NCBI GenBank assembly: GCA_009792885.1
Contig: WMCF01000080.1
Location: 2,704,785 to 2,768,784, forward strand
DNA: 64,000 nt
Direction of reading: 5' to 3'
DNA from: Eremophila alpestris peregrina
Lineage: Eukaryota; Chordata; Aves; Passeriformes; Alaudidae
The notes under the pieces were generated by a model. The model made no database searches. It had not been told where the DNA came from and saw nothing but the letters and a program-made list of their open reading frames with translations. Numbering within the stretch: position 1 is the first letter of the stretch; the number at the start of each line of letters is the position of its first letter. The translations under genes were made by a program, and so were the position numbers. This document shows positions 60,001 to 64,000 of the stretch, in pieces.

Positions 60001-63000
60001 AAGATATTAAAGATTATTCTTGAAACAAATTGCTCTACATGAATGTAGATGTTTCATATTCCTTATTTGAGGTAATTACCTACTTCATGAGCTACTTCAT
60101 AAAATTCTATCCGTCCTTTTTTGGAATAAATCTTTTCTCATCTTGCCAGGCTCTTTTTTGATGTTACATTAGTAATTCATTAAATAATACTGTGTAGAAT
60201 ATTGACGGTCATCTTAATGAAATGTTTATAAATTGCTAAAATGATATAGGAGATAATTTAGTTAATGATGAAGTGATTATATGCTTTTTTTTTTTTTTTA
60301 AAGCAAGTGAAATATGCAAATGTGGCTTGTAAGCAAAACAAATGAGAAGATTATGTAGTGATTTTAAATATTCTGTTAGTGGAACAAATACTTGGCAGTA
60401 GAAGAATATGTACCCCTCTCCCATTTTTGCTAAGTGGTTCTTAACTTAAATGTGTGCATTATTAAATCTCAAAATACCATCACTGGGGTTCTCACCTAAT
60501 TCGGCTTTTTGTAGTTGTTCCATTCAGTTTTTAACATAACTGCAAAACATGGTGCTATTGATGTAGGAACAGACCTCAGGACACCTTGGTTCTCTTTCTG
60601 GCTTTTTTTGCTTGAAATGTGAAATGCTTTCCTGTTTCATAGCCTTTTCTGTAACTCTATATGAAATGCCATTGAAATGTTTCCTAACATCAAGCAACTC
60701 TTGTGAGGTTTAATCTATTAATGTCAATTAAGGAGTTAGATAATCATACAAGGAAGATACAACGGTACTACTGTTCATTTTCTGAAAAATACAAATATGC
60801 CTACTATATGCATTATCAGGACTGGTAATTGCTTAGAGGAATTCTGTTCATGTCTCTGGATGAGTTGTCACTTAAATTCTTTGGTGTTTTTATGACCAAG
60901 ATGAAAATTGTCAGTTTCAGTTATCAACTTAGAGTAGCATAAATTGGTTGGAGGTGTAGGTTGGTACTTAGGTATCTTTCCAGAGATATAATACAGTGAT
61001 ACAGTGTCATGGAGATAATACTTTTTAAACAATAGAGGAAAAAGTTCATAGAGTACTGGAAGTCTTCACTTAAAAAGGACTGCCTGAGCAATAGCTGTAC
61101 CAGCTTGAAGCAGGTCAACTCAGTTGTGGCAGCTGTTGGCAGAGGTGGTGGTCAAAGCTGTTGTAGAGGTAAGGATCTCTTCATAAGAGTTTAGGATGGG
61201 AACGCAGTCTGCCTAGTCCATGAGATGGACTGAGCTGTTTATGTGGAAGCCTCTTTGTTTCAGTAGTCTTGCTGCCTTCTTCTGTTGGAGAAGAGATACT
61301 CTAGTATGTGCAGAACTTGTCCAGATACATGTTACAAGGTGAGCCGGGGAGCTTCACCTCCACCTCAGGGAGTTTTGCTGCAGAGTCTTACTGACCCAAC
61401 AGTGGCCTTCAACTGTGAGCTCTGAAGCTGCTGTTCTAAGTGGCAGGACAGACTGGCTTCTTTGCTTCAGCTCTCGGGAGGATCTCATACGTTCCATAAT
61501 ACATTTCAACTGATTTGTCACCTACAAAGCCAAGTTGGTCCAAGGCCCGAATTCTGCACAGTTTTATGTTTTCATTTAACCATACTTGGTTTCAGTGGAA
61601 ATGTGATCCCTCTGCATTCCACTGCTGGAACAGCAACAGACCAAACCATATTTTTTGTTTTCTTTATTGCTGAATTAGTAGCAGCCGAGAGGACATAAAA
61701 CTCTCTTCCAAGTGAAATATAACTTTAAGTGAAATCAAGTATTTTTCTTCTCATGCATACCTCTCTATTACTGTTTTAGCCCTTACTCCTCCTAGGAGTT
61801 ACTCTGCTACTTGTTACTTGATGAAATTGATTGCTCCCCTTTTCTGTAGATCTATGTGATAGTGTAGAACTGAGTGCTTTGTCTGAGTAAATGTTTGGTG
61901 GAACTGTGGTTCTAATATGATTCTGCTCATCGGTCTGGGATGTTGGTTCCACTCTGACCCATGAATCTTCACTTTTCAGGTTACTTCAAGGCTTTATTTC
62001 TGCATTCAAGCCCCAAGATGAAAGCTAGTTTTCTGCAAATGCACACACTGTTGTTTTGATAGTTCCTAGTAAATATGTGTGTACAGTGACTAATAGGGTA
62101 GTGGATTTCGATGGCTTTCTCCTTCTTGCTTAAATGTTAAGAATGCCTTCTTCTATCTAATTTAAATATAAAATTCCCCCCCAAAAAATAGTGGGGTTTT
62201 CTTGCCTTTTCTTCGGTCAGACTTGGGGAAAAAAACACCACCAGGTGTAGTTTAGCAGTGTTTCTGTTTAACAGATGCCATTGTGAATTTTACTCAGAGA
62301 ATGGTATGTTTTGTTGTTTTAGTTAAAGAACAGTCTCATTCATATTTGGTCTGAAGATACTTAAGATATTTTTTTAAGTTGCAATGCAGAGAAATGCAAA
62401 AACAGGTATGCATAGCACAACCACACCAAAAAAAGGCTTGCCATTATAGGCTTCTACAGTTGTCTTACTTTTAAATTAGTCTCCTGTCTCTTCTTTGTCA
62501 GTCACCACAAGTTCTTAAACCTCTCTGCCAGTACCTGCATTGCCACCTGTTTAAAATTAACCACGTGTAAAGTTTTTCTTTAAGTTTCACAGAGCAAAGA
62601 ATGTTGCATGTCAGCATTATGTGGCTTGATTTTTGCAGGATGTGTACCAGGAGAAATAGGAACAATGCAATAAATTCTATGTTATATGTATTTATGTGGC
62701 TGCAGGTGCATGCATAAGGATCTACACTGCATTTAAACAACCTGACTTCTTTACTGATTCTGCTTGTGGATATAATTCTGCTAAAAGTACTTTCATATCT
62801 CTGGTTGTAAAATTCTTGATGATGCAATAATAGTTGTTGCTATTAACATTAAAAAAAACCCAAACAAAAAACAAACAAAAAAACCCCAAAGAGGTTTTCA
62901 GAAACTTTCAGTTTTTAAGATGCTAAGCTCTTAAAAATTTTGATAATCCTCTATGCCATGATTGAACAGGAGTTTATCACTATTACAGACATTTCTTTAT

Positions 63001-63426
63001 TATTTTTAGAAGACAGTTAATATTTTTTCATTCATTAGTTTGATTTTTATCAGAGTAAAAGTTCTGAAAGTCAGATGAGCAAGCTATGTGCTTGAATCAG
63101 GAGTGTGGGGTTTTATTCAGTCACAGTTTTCGATTCTTACCTAAGTACTAGAGAAGGAATTACGTTAGGGTGGGTGGGGGGCATGCAGGGGAAGGTTGAA
63201 AGTCATGTTTTTTAAAAGATGAGAGAGTGTGGTGGTGGTATTCTGATTATGATTGACATTCAGGTACATTGTGTGGCCTCAGCTGTCTTCTTAGAGATGA
63301 GAAGATTCTATGAATCTGGCTTCAGAGAACTGACTTGACTTGGTCCATTCTGCTGATCCACTGCACTGCCATTTCTCATTTGCACTTGCCTTATGTCAGC
63401 TAGAGATATTTGTAGAATGATGGTAG

Positions 63427-63460
63427 TGGAAGCAGTGGCTAGCTGGAAGCAGTGGCTAGC
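63427..63460. repeat. 17-bp tandem duplication
   Basis: The unit tggaagcagtggctagc occurs twice without mismatch, at 63427-63443 and 63444-63460. Confidence 0.9.
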
Positions 63461-63754
63461 AGAGCCCATAAGGCATTCATATCTTCTCAGAAGAATTTGT
63501 AGATTTTTTTTCTTACGTAATTTATGGTTTTCCTCGTTTCACCAGGTGAAAAAACAGATCCACTCAAGGATCATGTTTAGGCTATTACCCAGTATTGTTT
63601 ATGTTTATTCTGGTAAATAGGTAAAATTTAAAGAATGTATTGCTATGATGTATTTTTTAACTTGTTCTGTAATGAATGGATGAGTCTGTAGAAAGCACAG
63701 GTTGGTATCAGTCAGTGTCTTGATCTCTAGGGAGATGATCTAGCCACCTTTCTT

Positions 63755-64000
63755 TACCTAAATGGAGTCTACAAGAAACTAGAGAGGGACTTCTGTGAGG
63801 GCACGTAGTGATTGGACAAGGAGAAATGGCTTTAAACTGAAGGAGGGCAAGTTTGCATTAGATATTGGAAGAAATTCTTTACATAATTAAGGTGGTGAGG
63901 CACTGGCACAGGTTGCCCAGAGATGCCTACACAGGTTGCCCTGTGGATGCCCCATGCCTGACAGTGTTCAGGGCCAGGTTAGAAGGGGGTCTGAGCAAAC
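63755..64000 (+). mobile_element. CR1 LINE 3' fragment continuing past the window
   Basis: It carries tggagtctacaagaaactagagagg, ggacaaggagaaatggctttaaactgaagg, ggcactggcacaggttgcccag and ccctgcctgacagtgttc-type blocks in plus orientation. The 3' end lies beyond the window. Confidence 0.88.

Larger units (their letters stand above)
26420..64000 (+). other. GNAQ: GNAQ intron 1 (partial)
   Basis: The intron opens with GTGAGTGCGG at 26420. No sequence matching exon 2 (P-loop region) occurs up to 64000, so intron 1 is at least 37.6 kb. GNAQ intron 1 is known to be very long in other vertebrates. After the CpG-rich first 400 bp it is AT-rich, mostly unique sequence with CR1 fragments, homopolymers and a few structured elements listed separately. 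No other host gene was recognised on either strand. Confidence 0.85.

Overview
The window is vertebrate DNA and almost certainly avian. It holds one recognisable host exon, the first coding exon of GNAQ (G-protein alpha-q), on the + strand at 26284-26419. The interspersed repeats are CR1 LINE fragments and several families of endogenous retrovirus (ERV), the usual bird mixture. GNAQ lies on the Z chromosome in birds whose maps are known, so this is probably a Z-linked segment, but that is inference.

Layout. Positions 1-7300 are an ERV cluster on the minus strand. At 1-1132 is the 5' end of a class-II-like (ERVK-type) provirus: the start of gag, a leader, a Lys-type primer binding site (PBS) and a 5' LTR. 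That provirus is inserted in the RNase H region of an older gammaretrovirus-like (ERV1-type) element. The older element keeps gag, protease and RT (about 1138-4757), a long leader with an 80-bp tandem repeat, a Pro-type PBS and the end of an LTR (about 5738). Its reading frames are broken by stops and frameshifts. A short duplication with an N and long G runs at 5737-5910 suggests an assembly seam, and another minus-strand LTR lies at about 6797-7301. Positions 9287-15658 hold a second, + strand mosaic of degraded ERVs: an LTR, gag remnants, an inserted LTR with a GC-rich leader, a decayed protease/RT, a solo LTR with 6-bp target-site duplications, RNase H, env with its TM cysteine motif, a polypurine tract and a 3' LTR. 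No integrase was recognised.

From 15.7 to 24.8 kb the sequence is AT-rich intergenic DNA with a minus-strand CR1 tail (about 16.57-16.98 kb) and a small isolated CpG-rich island (about 22.01-22.21 kb). A strong CpG island (about 24.84-26.84 kb) carries the GNAQ promoter, the 5' UTR with upstream ATGs, and coding exon 1, which ends at a consensus splice donor. Everything after 26420 is GNAQ intron 1, and exon 2 is not reached. The intron is mainly single-copy AT-rich DNA with six CR1 fragments, low-complexity tracts, a near-perfect 38-bp-arm hairpin at 53975-54054, and one short coding-like ORF at 33260.

Apart from GNAQ I see no intact host gene, no tRNA or rRNA gene and no CRISPR. The most unusual items are the young perfect hairpin in the intron, the tandem-repeat and heat-shock-element-like structure of the ERV leader, the isolated CpG island upstream of GNAQ, and a long uORF that ends just before the GNAQ start codon.
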